A DNA stretch of 7,395 nucleotides from Gammaproteobacteria bacterium (GTDB lineage Bacteria > Pseudomonadota > Gammaproteobacteria > Burkholderiales > Thiobacillaceae), in the NCBI GenBank assembly GCA_018820745.1, contig JAHJNP010000189.1:1-7395 (forward strand). The letters run 5' to 3'. The notes beneath the pieces were generated by a model, which was not told the DNA's origin, did no database searches, and was given only the letters and a program-made list of their open reading frames with translations. Position numbers and translations under genes: made by a program. Below are positions 1-5,579 of this stretch, piece by piece. The number at the start of each line of letters is the position of its first letter. Positions within the stretch are counted from its first letter, which is position 1.

Positions 1-305
1 CCTTCCATGCGCACCAGCGTATCGCCCTCGAAAAACAGCGTGATGCGCTTTTGCTCGGCAAGCCGGCCCGCCTTGTAATACAGGTAGACATAATCCCAGC
101 GATCGGTACGGAACGGATCGACCACCAGCGGCGTTCCCAGCAAGAACCGGACCTGCGAACGGCTAAGGCCGGGTTTCAGGCGAGCGACGTTTTCCTGGTC
201 GAGCGCATTGCCCTGTTGCACATCAATGCGGTGGGGGCCGATATTGACGCTGGAACAGCCGGCGACCAGGCTCAAAAACAGGGCGGAAATCAGGAAATGA
301 CGCAT
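1..305 (-). CDS. bamE: Outer membrane protein assembly factor BamE (SmpA/OmlA lipoprotein), 3' end cut by window
   Basis: About 101 codons of a small lipoprotein that belongs to the BAM complex, which folds beta-barrel proteins into the outer membrane from the periplasmic side. Seen: a start ATG at 305-303, a short hydrophobic signal peptide and a lipobox LVAGC with the lipidated Cys at residue 17. Then comes the BamE fold signature: LKPGLSRSQVRFLLGTP around residues 43-59, a DPF at 63-65, and RWDYVYLYYKAGR near 69-81. The frame stays open to the window edge, ending in ...LVRMEG, so only the C-terminal few residues are missing. No strong Shine-Dalgarno precedes the ATG. It is divergent from fur, an arrangement common in betaproteobacteria and gammaproteobacteria. 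Family assignment is firm; the missing 3' end cannot be judged. Confidence 0.92.
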   Translation of the reverse strand, partial: MRHFLISALFLSLVAGCSSVNIGPHRIDVQQGNALDQENVARLKPGLSRSQVRFLLGTPLVVDPFRTDRWDYVYLYYKAGRLAEQKRITLFFEGDTLVRME

Positions 306-324
306 AGCCAGGAAACCGGGAAGG

Positions 325-352
325 TTGGGGCGGTTGGAAAAAAACGTATCAT
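325..352 (+). promoter_or_regulatory. Candidate sigma70 promoter for fur
   Basis: TTGGGG at 325-330, 16 bp, then TATCAT at 347-352. The -10 matches the consensus at 5 of 6 positions, the -35 at only 3 of 6. Predicted transcription start near 359 would give a leader of about 26 nt before the TTG start at 385. The -10 lies in a short AT-rich island inside GC-rich DNA, which supports the call. No convincing 19-bp Fur box is visible by eye, so autoregulation is not shown. Confidence 0.4.
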
Positions 353-377
353 AACGTATTCCCGTTCCTGTTCTGGA
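348..377 (-). promoter_or_regulatory. Candidate promoter for bamE, overlapping the fur -10
   Basis: On the minus strand TATGAT occupies 353-348 and matches the -10 consensus at 5 of 6 positions. It overlaps the plus-strand TATCAT by five bases. The best -35 in range is a weak TCCAGA at 377-372, with an 18-bp spacer. The predicted start near 341 gives a leader of roughly 36 nt. The two promoters would share one melting region. Confidence 0.35.
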
Positions 378-378
378 G
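375..378 (+). promoter_or_regulatory. Ribosome binding site deciding the TTG start of fur
   Basis: GGAG with a 6-nt spacer before TTG at 385-387. There is no ATG or GTG in frame nearby that keeps the full N-terminal winged-helix domain; the first internal Met is residue 33, inside the domain. This site therefore supports the unusual TTG start. Confidence 0.6.
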
Positions 379-384
379 CCCCCA

Positions 385-834
385 TTGAGCCACCCATCCG
401 ATCTCAAGAGTATCGGTCTCAAAGCCACGCTACCGCGCCTGAAAATCCTTGAGTTGTTCGAGCAGAGCCACAAGCGGCACATGACTGCCGAAGAGGTGTA
501 CCGGCTACTGTCAGACGAAGGCCAGGACATCGGCCTGGCCACGGTCTACCGCGTGCTGACCCAGTTCGAGCAGGCCGGGCTGTTGATTCGCCACCACTTC
601 GACAGCGACAAGGCGGTGTTCGAACTGAATCAGGGCGAGCACCACGACCATCTGGTCTGCCTGCAATGCGGCAAGGTCGAGGAGTTTTTTGACGCCGAAA
701 TCGAAAAGCGCCAGACCCGCATCGCCAAGGAGCGCGGTTTTTCCATCCACGACCACTCGCTGCAGATCTACGCCGACTGCATCAAGGAGAACTGCCCCAA
801 CCGCAAGCCGACAGGCTCGCGTCACCGCGCATAG
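385..834 (+). CDS. fur: Ferric uptake regulator Fur
   Basis: A 149-residue metal-sensing transcription repressor, close to the family's usual 140-150 residues. In the family, Fe2+-loaded dimers bind operators and shut off iron acquisition genes. Seen: an N-terminal winged helix with the recognition helix segment LATVYRVLTQFEQAGL at 51-66. The His-rich hinge HHDHLVCLQC spans 86-95 and holds the regulatory-metal ligands (H86, H87, D88, H89) and the structural-zinc CxxC (C92, C95). There is a second CxxxxC at C132 and C137, and further likely ligands are H32, E80, E107 or nearby, and H122/H124. The start is TTG, preceded by GGAG. It is divergent from bamE and its stop lies inside the 3' end of the convergent btuF-like gene. 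Fur is favoured over Zur or PerR by the HHDHLVCLQCGKVEEF pattern and by the bamE neighbour. Confidence 0.95.
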   Translation: MSHPSDLKSIGLKATLPRLKILELFEQSHKRHMTAEEVYRLLSDEGQDIGLATVYRVLTQFEQAGLLIRHHFDSDKAVFELNQGEHHDHLVCLQCGKVEEFFDAEIEKRQTRIAKERGFSIHDHSLQIYADCIKENCPNRKPTGSRHRA

Positions 835-1685
835 GGCGCCACTGCCGCACACAGACCGGCCACGCCCTCGATCAGACGCGGCGTGGGCCGATGCAGCAAG
901 TCCGCATCCACCTGCACGAACGCCTGATGCTTCACCGCCGGCAGGCTGGCAAAACGCTGCCACGGGCGGCGCAGGTCGGGCGCATCGCTACCGCCCACGA
1001 CCAGTTCCGGCGCACGGCTGAGCACCGCCTCGCGCGACACCACCGGAGAAAGCCCGCGCAGGTCTGCAAACACATTGCGCGCGCCGCACAGCGCCAGCGC
1101 TTCGCTGATCCAGTGGTTGCCGCCCACTGTCATCAGCGGGCGATCCCAAACCTGATAGAACACGCTCAGCGGCGGTTTACGCCCGCCCTGTACCCGCAGC
1201 GCGTCCAGCTGCGCAGAGTACGCCCGCGCCGCCGCCTCGCCTTCGTCGGCATGCCCGCTCGCCTGCCCGATCAGGCGCAGCAGGCGCGCCACGTCGTCGA
1301 GCCGGGTGGCCTGCGTGTGCAGCACGGGCAACCCCATTTTTCGCAGGCCATGAATGTCCGCCGCCCGGTTGCCGCCGACCCAGACGATGACCAGATCCGG
1401 TTTCAGCGCCAGGATGCGCTCGAAGTTGATGCGGCTGTAATCGCCCACGCGCGGCAGAGCCTGCGCCGCCTTCGGGTAATCGCTGGCGCTGTCCACCCCC
1501 ACCAACTGCACCCCGGCGCCGACGGCAAACAGCAGTTCGGTGAGATGCGGCGTCAGCGAAATGATGCGCTGCGGCGGTTGGGCGAATTCGAGGGTCTGCC
1601 CGGCGTCGTCGACCACACGAACGGCGACGGCCTGGGCCGGCAGCGCCAGCAGCAGGCACAGCCAAAGAACGAGGCGACGGATCAC
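822..1685 (-). CDS. btuF: Periplasmic cobalamin-binding protein, BtuF-like (ABC transporter substrate-binding)
   Basis: A 287-residue class III substrate-binding protein that should capture vitamin B12 or related corrinoids in the periplasm for an inner-membrane BtuCD-type importer. Seen: a signal peptide with likely cleavage after AQA at 17-19, then PPQRIISLTPHLTELLFAVG at 37-56 and a second lobe starting near 170. Set beside E. coli BtuF as I remember it, E89 (in INFERILALKP) and E219 (in VVSREAVL) match the two glutamates that dock on BtuC. C200 and C279 match its disulfide pair. The start is GTG at 1685-1683, overlapping the upstream cobC-like stop as GTGA, so translation is probably coupled. 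The 3' end overlaps fur by 13 bp, tail to tail. No BtuC, BtuD or TonB receptor is in the window. A siderophore- or heme-binding relative is possible but less likely, given the cobC neighbour. Confidence 0.88.
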   Translation of the reverse strand: MIRRLVLWLCLLLALPAQAVAVRVVDDAGQTLEFAQPPQRIISLTPHLTELLFAVGAGVQLVGVDSASDYPKAAQALPRVGDYSRINFERILALKPDLVIVWVGGNRAADIHGLRKMGLPVLHTQATRLDDVARLLRLIGQASGHADEGEAAARAYSAQLDALRVQGGRKPPLSVFYQVWDRPLMTVGGNHWISEALALCGARNVFADLRGLSPVVSREAVLSRAPELVVGGSDAPDLRRPWQRFASLPAVKHQAFVQVDADLLHRPTPRLIEGVAGLCAAVAPYAR

Positions 1686-2278
1686 CGGTCGACGCGCGGA
1701 TTGCCGTGGAAGATCAGGCTCGCGCGGCCGGCCTCAAAGCGCAGGCGCGTCAGCGAAGCGGTCGCCACTTCGATCCGGTAAGCGTGTTCCAGCGGAATGT
1801 GCAGCGCCCACGCCAGCGCCATGCGCATCACCCCGGCGTGCCCCACCAGCAGCACGTGCTGGCCGGCGTGCTGCACGAGCAAGTCTTCCAGCGCGGTGGC
1901 CACCCGCGCATGAAAATCGGCCAGCGGCTCGGCGCCAGCCGGGCGCGCATTGACCGGGTCGGCCTTGAAGCGCGCCAGCGTGCCGGGCGCGTCCTGCTCG
2001 ATCTCGGCGGCCGCCTTGCCCTCCCATTCGCCGAAGCCGACTTCCTTCAGGCGCTCGTCCAGCGCCAGCGGCAAGCCATGGCGATCGGCCAGCGTCTCGG
2101 CAAACGCGCTGCAGCGCAGCAGCGGCGACGAAACGATGTGCGTCCACGGCGCCGACTCGCCCACCGCCGCGCGCATCTGCGCCCAGCCCTTTTCAGACAG
2201 CGGATCGTCGATCTGGCCGCGATAGCGGCGTCCGCCGACGGGTTCGCCGTGGCGCATCAGATCAACGGTTGTGGTCAC
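1682..2278 (-). CDS. cobC: Histidine phosphatase, probable alpha-ribazole phosphatase CobC
   Basis: A 198-residue member of the phosphoglycerate-mutase-like histidine phosphatase superfamily, cytosolic, with no signal peptide. Seen: the catalytic MRHGEP with R9 and H10, SSPLLR with R55, [12 protein letters not shown] with the probable proton donor E79, and the second histidine in VGHAG at H147. CobC removes phosphate from alpha-ribazole 5'-phosphate or adenosylcobalamin 5'-phosphate during assembly of the lower loop of B12. The btuF-like gene directly downstream supports that role. The start is GTG at 2278-2276, sharing GTGA with the proB stop, and the stop shares GTGA with the btuF start. 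Substrate is inferred from context: this superfamily is promiscuous and hard to assign by motif alone. No other cobamide-synthesis gene is visible here. Confidence 0.82.
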   Translation of the reverse strand: MTTTVDLMRHGEPVGGRRYRGQIDDPLSEKGWAQMRAAVGESAPWTHIVSSPLLRCSAFAETLADRHGLPLALDERLKEVGFGEWEGKAAAEIEQDAPGTLARFKADPVNARPAGAEPLADFHARVATALEDLLVQHAGQHVLLVGHAGVMRMALAWALHIPLEHAYRIEVATASLTRLRFEAGRASLIFHGNPRVDR

Positions 2279-3396
2279 GCCAGCAGCACCAGATTGTCGC
2301 GATGGATCAGTTCCGGCTCGTCCATGTAGCCAAGCGCCGCCTCGATCGCGCTGCTCGGCTTGCCGGCGATGCGGCGCGCTTCGCTTGCGCTGTAGTTGGC
2401 GAGGCCGCGCGCGATTTCGCAGCCGTCGGTGTCGACCACCGCCACCACTTCGCCGCGCGCGAATTCGCCGAGCACGCCTTTGACGCCGACCGGCAGCAGA
2501 CTCTTGCCGTCTTCACGCAGGGCGCGCACCGCGCCGTCGTCGAGCACCACGCTGCCGCGCAACTGCAGGTGATCGGCCAGCCACTGCCGTCGTGCGTCAA
2601 GCGGCGCCTGGCGCGCCACCAGCTGGCTGCCGATCGCTTCGCCGGCCGCCAGCCGCAGCAGCACGTTCTCCTCGCGCCCGCTGCAGATCACCGTATGTGC
2701 GCCGCTGCGGGCCGCGCGCCTGGCGGCGAGAATCTTGGTCAGCATGCCACCGGTGCCGACGCTGCTGCCCGCCCCGCCCGCCATGCGCTCGAGATCGGGG
2801 TCGCCGGCGTGGGCGTCCATCACCAGCGTCGCCTGCGGGTTCTTGCGCGGATCGGCGGTGTACAGGCCGGGCTGGTCGGTGAGGATGATCAGGCAGTCCG
2901 CCTCAATGAGATTGGTCACCAGCGCGCCTAGCGTGTCGTTGTCGCCGAGGCGGATTTCGTCGGTGGCGACCGTGTCGTTTTCGTTGATGATCGGGACGAC
3001 GTTCAATCCAAGCAACGTGCGCAGGGTGGTACGCGCATTCAGGTAGCGGGTGCGGTCGGCCAGGTCCTCGTGGGTGAGCAGCACCTGCGCGGCATGCAGG
3101 TCATGGCTACGGAAGATCGATTCGTAGGCCTGCACCAGGCCCATCTGCCCCACGGCGGCGGCGGCCTGCAGTTCGTTGATCGCTTTCGGCCGTTTTTTCC
3201 AGCCCAGCCGTGCGATGCCTTCGGCGATCGCGCCGGAGGACACCAGCACGACTTCCCTGCCCTGCGCGGTCAGCGCGGCAATCTGCCCGGCCCAGCGCGA
3301 CAGTGCGGCGTGATCAAGCCCGCGCCCTTCGGCAGTGACCAGGCTGGAGCCGACCTTGACGACGATGCGCCGGGCGTGTCGCACCACGGAATGCAT
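2275..3396 (-). CDS. proB: Glutamate 5-kinase ProB with C-terminal PUA domain
   Basis: A 373-residue cytosolic enzyme that phosphorylates L-glutamate with ATP, the first and feedback-controlled step of proline synthesis. Seen in order: [13 protein letters not shown] near the N terminus, the [11 protein letters not shown] loop, [36 protein letters not shown], and [15 protein letters not shown] in the amino-acid-kinase domain. A C-terminal PUA domain of about 95 residues follows, ending in HRDNLVLLA. Length matches the E. coli type (about 367 residues). I chose ATG at 3396-3394: it forms TGATG with the upstream stop and leaves the usual short N terminus. The frame is open for 69 more codons upstream, but that stretch lies inside the CNP1-like gene and does not resemble ProB. 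proA is not in the window. The gene is second in a four-gene overlapping operon. Confidence 0.96.
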   Translation of the reverse strand: MHSVVRHARRIVVKVGSSLVTAEGRGLDHAALSRWAGQIAALTAQGREVVLVSSGAIAEGIARLGWKKRPKAINELQAAAAVGQMGLVQAYESIFRSHDLHAAQVLLTHEDLADRTRYLNARTTLRTLLGLNVVPIINENDTVATDEIRLGDNDTLGALVTNLIEADCLIILTDQPGLYTADPRKNPQATLVMDAHAGDPDLERMAGGAGSSVGTGGMLTKILAARRAARSGAHTVICSGREENVLLRLAAGEAIGSQLVARQAPLDARRQWLADHLQLRGSVVLDDGAVRALREDGKSLLPVGVKGVLGEFARGEVVAVVDTDGCEIARGLANYSASEARRIAGKPSSAIEAALGYMDEPELIHRDNLVLLA

Positions 3397-3893
3397 CAGC
3401 GTGCCGCGCCCCGCAGGTTGCGCACGGCCGCATTGGCGGTCTGGACGTTGATGCCGTCGGGACAGAAATGATCCTCGAACAGCGCCTTGTGATACGACAG
3501 CAGCGAACGGAACCTGATGCCTTCCCAGCCGGCGTTGCGCGCCTTCGACCAGGTGCCGTCGGGATGGCCGTAGGCATACAGGCGGCGCTCGCCGGTGGCG
3601 CAACGCATGCCCTCGAAGGACACGTTCTTCGCCCCACCGGCCGCTTCGATCACCACGCTGTAGCGCACCACCTTGTCCTCGCCGACGCTGATCGATGCCG
3701 TGTCGACGAAATGCCTGTTGCGCGTGGCCGACGACACGTTGAACTCGACCAGATTTTCAGGCCTGGGATAGGGCGGCAGCTGGGCGGACAGTTCCACCCA
3801 GGGCTTGTCGCTCTCGAATTCGAAATCGAACTGTCCCCATTCGGCATAGGCGCTCAGGGGCAGGATCAGCAGCAAGGCGGAGAGGATTTTCAT
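3396..3893 (-). CDS. CNP1-like family secreted protein, function unknown
   Basis: A 165-residue exported protein. Seen: a signal peptide with cleavage after AYA at 15-17, then an acidic and aromatic N terminus. The characteristic segment is [19 protein letters not shown] at 49-67, followed by [20 protein letters not shown] and a GMRC region. Only two cysteines remain after cleavage, C98 and C144, which could form a disulfide in the periplasm. These features fit the CNP1-like family (PF08750, named after a neisserial protein), whose function is not known to me. The stop overlaps the proB start by one base (TGATG), so it is the probable first gene of the operon. The start ATG at 3893-3891 has a G-rich GGCGGG directly in front of it, too close for an ideal Shine-Dalgarno. 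In many betaproteobacteria this family sits next to proB, usually after it as I recall; here it comes first. Confidence 0.85.
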   Translation of the reverse strand: MKILSALLLILPLSAYAEWGQFDFEFESDKPWVELSAQLPPYPRPENLVEFNVSSATRNRHFVDTASISVGEDKVVRYSVVIEAAGGAKNVSFEGMRCATGERRLYAYGHPDGTWSKARNAGWEGIRFRSLLSYHKALFEDHFCPDGINVQTANAAVRNLRGAAR

Positions 3894-4197
3894 CCCGCCA
3901 TTTTATGGGTTCGGGTGGAGGATGTCTGCAGGAATATAGACGCTGGCGTCGCTTTCTGCAGCCTACTTGCGCTCCGAATAGATCGGCAGCGTGATGCGCA
4001 ACGCCATGGCAGCCAGGCGAACGCAGAGGACGGCAGCATCCCGGCCCAGGGTTGTCGATGCGCGAGTATCTCAAGAATCCGTGCAGCGGGCACCCGGCGC
4101 ATGCATTCAGGGCCGTTTCATGCCGGCGTTTCCAGGGGGAATCGAGCGGCCTGTAATACAATCAAATTCACTTCCTGGGCCCCGCAAAAGAATCGAC
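3894..4197. other. 304-bp divergent intergenic region, no convincing gene
   Basis: This gap lies between the leftward CNP1-proB-cobC-btuF operon and the rightward cation efflux gene. On the minus strand it has a TATATT hexamer at 3938-3933. On the plus strand TACAAT at 4157-4162 is a plausible -10 for the transporter, about 36 bases before its ATG, but no good -35 accompanies it. Open frames cross the gap on both strands, none with recognisable protein features. I see no riboswitch: neither a cobalamin B12 box nor a metal-responsive element could be recognised by eye. Two copies of TCTGCAG occur at 3926-3932 and 3955-3961. Confidence 0.6.
3933..3961 (-). promoter_or_regulatory. Weak candidate promoter for the CNP1-proB operon with a dyad in the spacer
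   Basis: The -10 candidate TATATT is at 3938-3933 (5 of 6). The -35 position with a 17-bp spacer reads CTGCAG, a poor match. The spacer contains an inverted repeat with arms GACGC and GCGTC at 3939-3950. A poor -35 with a dyad in the spacer would fit an activator-dependent promoter, but this could be chance. Predicted leader is about 35 nt. Confidence 0.25.
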
Positions 4198-5106
4198 ATG
4201 CTGCCCCCCTCCCTCAAACGCTACGCCTGGCTCTCCATCGCGGCGGCCGTGGCGACCATCCTGCTCAAGGGCTGGGCCTGGTGGATCACCGGATCGGTCG
4301 GCCTGCTCTCCGACGCGCTCGAATCCTTCGTCAACCTGGCGGGGGCGATGATGGCGCTGGCCATGCTGACGCTGGCGGCAAGGCCGGCGGATGGCAACCA
4401 CGCGCACGGACACGGCAAGGCGGAATATTTCTCCAGTGCCTTCGAAGGCCTTCTCATCGTCTTCGCCGCCGCCGCCATCAGCTACACAGCGATCGAACGC
4501 CTGATCAATCCGCAACCGCTCGAAGCGGTTGGCATCGGGCTGGCAGTGTCGGTGGTCGCCTCGGTCATCAACCTGGCCACCTCGCGCGTCCTCATGGCGG
4601 TAGGCAAACAACACAAGTCCATCACGCTGGAAGCCGACGCGCATCACCTGCTCACCGACGTCTGGACCTCCGCTGGCGTCATTCTCGGTGTCGGACTGGT
4701 GTGGCTGACAGGCTGGCTCTGGCTCGACCCGGCCATCGCCCTGCTGGTGGCAGTGAATATCGTGTGGACCGGCTGGCAGTTGCTGCACCGTTCCGCCACG
4801 GGCCTGATGGATGTATCCGTCCCGGAGGAGGATCTCAGGGCGATCGAAAGCGTGCTGGACACCTATCGCCAGCAGGGGTTGGAATTCCATGCCTTGCGTA
4901 CGCGGCAGGCCGGTACCCGCGCCTTCATTTCCCTGCATGTTCTGGTGCCCGGCGCCTGGACCGTCCAGCAGGGACACGACTGGTCGGAGCGCATCGAGGC
5001 CGACATCCGGCGGGCCGTGAGCTATGCCCACATCACCACCCACCTGGAACCGATTGAAGATCCTGTCTCGCTGGCAGATCAGGGACTGGATCGCTGGGCG
5101 GACTGA
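4198..5106 (+). CDS. Cation diffusion facilitator (CDF) metal efflux transporter
   Basis: A 302-residue inner-membrane divalent metal/proton antiporter of the CDF family, with the usual six-helix core and a C-terminal cytosolic metal-sensing domain from about residue 207. Seen: [20 protein letters not shown] at 31-50 (TM2), [13 protein letters not shown] at 68-80 (the family's H-x-HGHGK-E loop), [15 protein letters not shown] at 144-158 (TM5), and C-terminal histidines H231, H260, H278 and H282. TM5 has the canonical H150-xxx-D154, but the matching TM2 pair is E42 and N46 rather than His/Asp and Asp. Metal specificity therefore cannot be assigned as Zn or Fe. ATG at 4198 is chosen because the protein there begins with the usual LKRYAWLSI helix entry. 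The open frame upstream to 3991 shows no conserved features. The RBS is weak (AAAAGAA). It is divergent from the CNP1-proB operon and convergent with the DUF2784 gene. Confidence 0.93.
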   Translation: MLPPSLKRYAWLSIAAAVATILLKGWAWWITGSVGLLSDALESFVNLAGAMMALAMLTLAARPADGNHAHGHGKAEYFSSAFEGLLIVFAAAAISYTAIERLINPQPLEAVGIGLAVSVVASVINLATSRVLMAVGKQHKSITLEADAHHLLTDVWTSAGVILGVGLVWLTGWLWLDPAIALLVAVNIVWTGWQLLHRSATGLMDVSVPEEDLRAIESVLDTYRQQGLEFHALRTRQAGTRAFISLHVLVPGAWTVQQGHDWSERIEADIRRAVSYAHITTHLEPIEDPVSLADQGLDRWAD

Positions 5107-5117
5107 CGCCGTCCGCC
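5097..5117. terminator. Perfect 7-bp GC-rich hairpin at the CDF stop codon
   Basis: Arms GGCGGAC (5097-5103) and GTCCGCC (5111-5117) are exact reverse complements around a 7-nt loop that contains the TGA stop. It lies between two convergent genes, where a shared terminator is expected. Only TT follows on the plus strand and no T-run on the minus strand, so it is not a canonical intrinsic terminator. It may act as a weak terminator or as a 3'-end stabilising structure. Confidence 0.35.
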
Positions 5118-5128
5118 TTCCCGATCGC

Positions 5129-5512
5129 TCAGCCCCCCGGCGGCCCTGCCGCCCTGCGTCGCCAGGCGCGCCAAGCCAGCGCGTACGCGACAAGGTTCAC
5201 GGCCACGACCACCCCGCCCAGCACCATCTGTATCGGCAGCGTCAGATCCTCGGGATACAGGATCGGCAGCAGGTAATGTTCCACAAAGCCGCCGCTGTAG
5301 GCACTTTCACCACTCAAAACGCGCAGGCGATTTTCAAGCGGCGTGAGCGGACAAATCCCGCCGGTGAACTCGATCAACGCGCCCCATGCCGCAGACGGCA
5401 AGTGCAGCCACATCAGCTTGGGCCAGCGTGCCAGCAGGAACCCGCCAGCGAGGACGAACGCGACAAAAAGCAGGTGCAGCACCACGAGCGCGTCAGCCAG
5501 GCGGGCGGTCAT
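5129..5512 (-). CDS. DUF2784 family small membrane protein
   Basis: A 127-residue inner-membrane protein. Seen: hydrophobic segments at about 6-27 and 96-116 with a shorter one near 40-53. The family pattern HLPSAAWGALIEFTGGICPL is followed by TPLENRLR and then YSGGFVEHYLLPILYP, and the C-terminal tail is Arg-rich (WRAWRRR). These match DUF2784, a family of unknown function. I chose the ATG at 5512-5510 because GGAG at 5521-5518 lies 5 nt upstream. An in-frame ATG at 5527 would add only five residues (MHGDW). The gene is 67 bp downstream of the SLC13-type permease on the same strand, so cotranscription is likely, and it converges with the CDF gene across a 22-bp gap. Confidence 0.85.
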   Translation of the reverse strand: MTARLADALVVLHLLFVAFVLAGGFLLARWPKLMWLHLPSAAWGALIEFTGGICPLTPLENRLRVLSGESAYSGGFVEHYLLPILYPEDLTLPIQMVLGGVVVAVNLVAYALAWRAWRRRAAGPPGG

Positions 5513-5579
5513 CCAATCTCCGTGCATAGGGCCCCGCTTTCATCCATTGCTTGTCTGCCGGGCGGCTGGATTCATGGCA

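Noticed and set aside
340..362. A possible Fur box in the fur promoter
   Set aside because: The AT-rich stretch matches the 19-bp GATAAT-type consensus at few positions; the direct repeats have a different sequence.
51..452. A plus-strand open frame overlapping bamE and the start of fur
   Set aside because: bamE (lipobox, BamE motif) and fur account for this stretch; the frame covers the promoter region and shows no protein signature.
838..844. GCCACTG, resembling the core of a cobalamin riboswitch B12 box
   Set aside because: It sits within the 3' coding end of btuF, not upstream of any B12 gene, and no surrounding riboswitch structure is recognisable.
891..1781. A 296-codon plus-strand open frame opposite btuF
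   Set aside because: It is antisense to a gene with clear BtuF motifs and its Arg/Gln/His-rich composition is typical of GC-rich shadow frames.
3397..3603. A 69-codon N-terminal extension of proB
   Set aside because: It lies within the CNP1-like gene in another frame, has no ProB similarity, and the ATG at 3396 gives the normal N terminus and a TGATG junction.
3890..4102. A 70-codon minus-strand frame whose stop overlaps the CNP1-like start as ATGA
   Set aside because: The overlap resembles an operon junction, but the peptide shows no recognisable domain, lacks an RBS, and covers the likely promoter. I treat it as chance.
3991..4197. A 69-codon N-terminal extension of the CDF transporter
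   Set aside because: The segment is polar and unlike CDF N termini; the ATG at 4198 begins the expected short lead into TM1.
3468..5057. A 529-codon plus-strand open frame, the longest on that strand
   Set aside because: It runs antisense through the CNP1-like gene and then out of frame through the CDF gene, is Arg/Gly/His-rich, and has no family features. Both real genes explain the DNA.
4168..5193. A 341-codon minus-strand open frame opposite the CDF gene
   Set aside because: It is antisense to a well-supported transporter; it lacks domain motifs and membrane segments.
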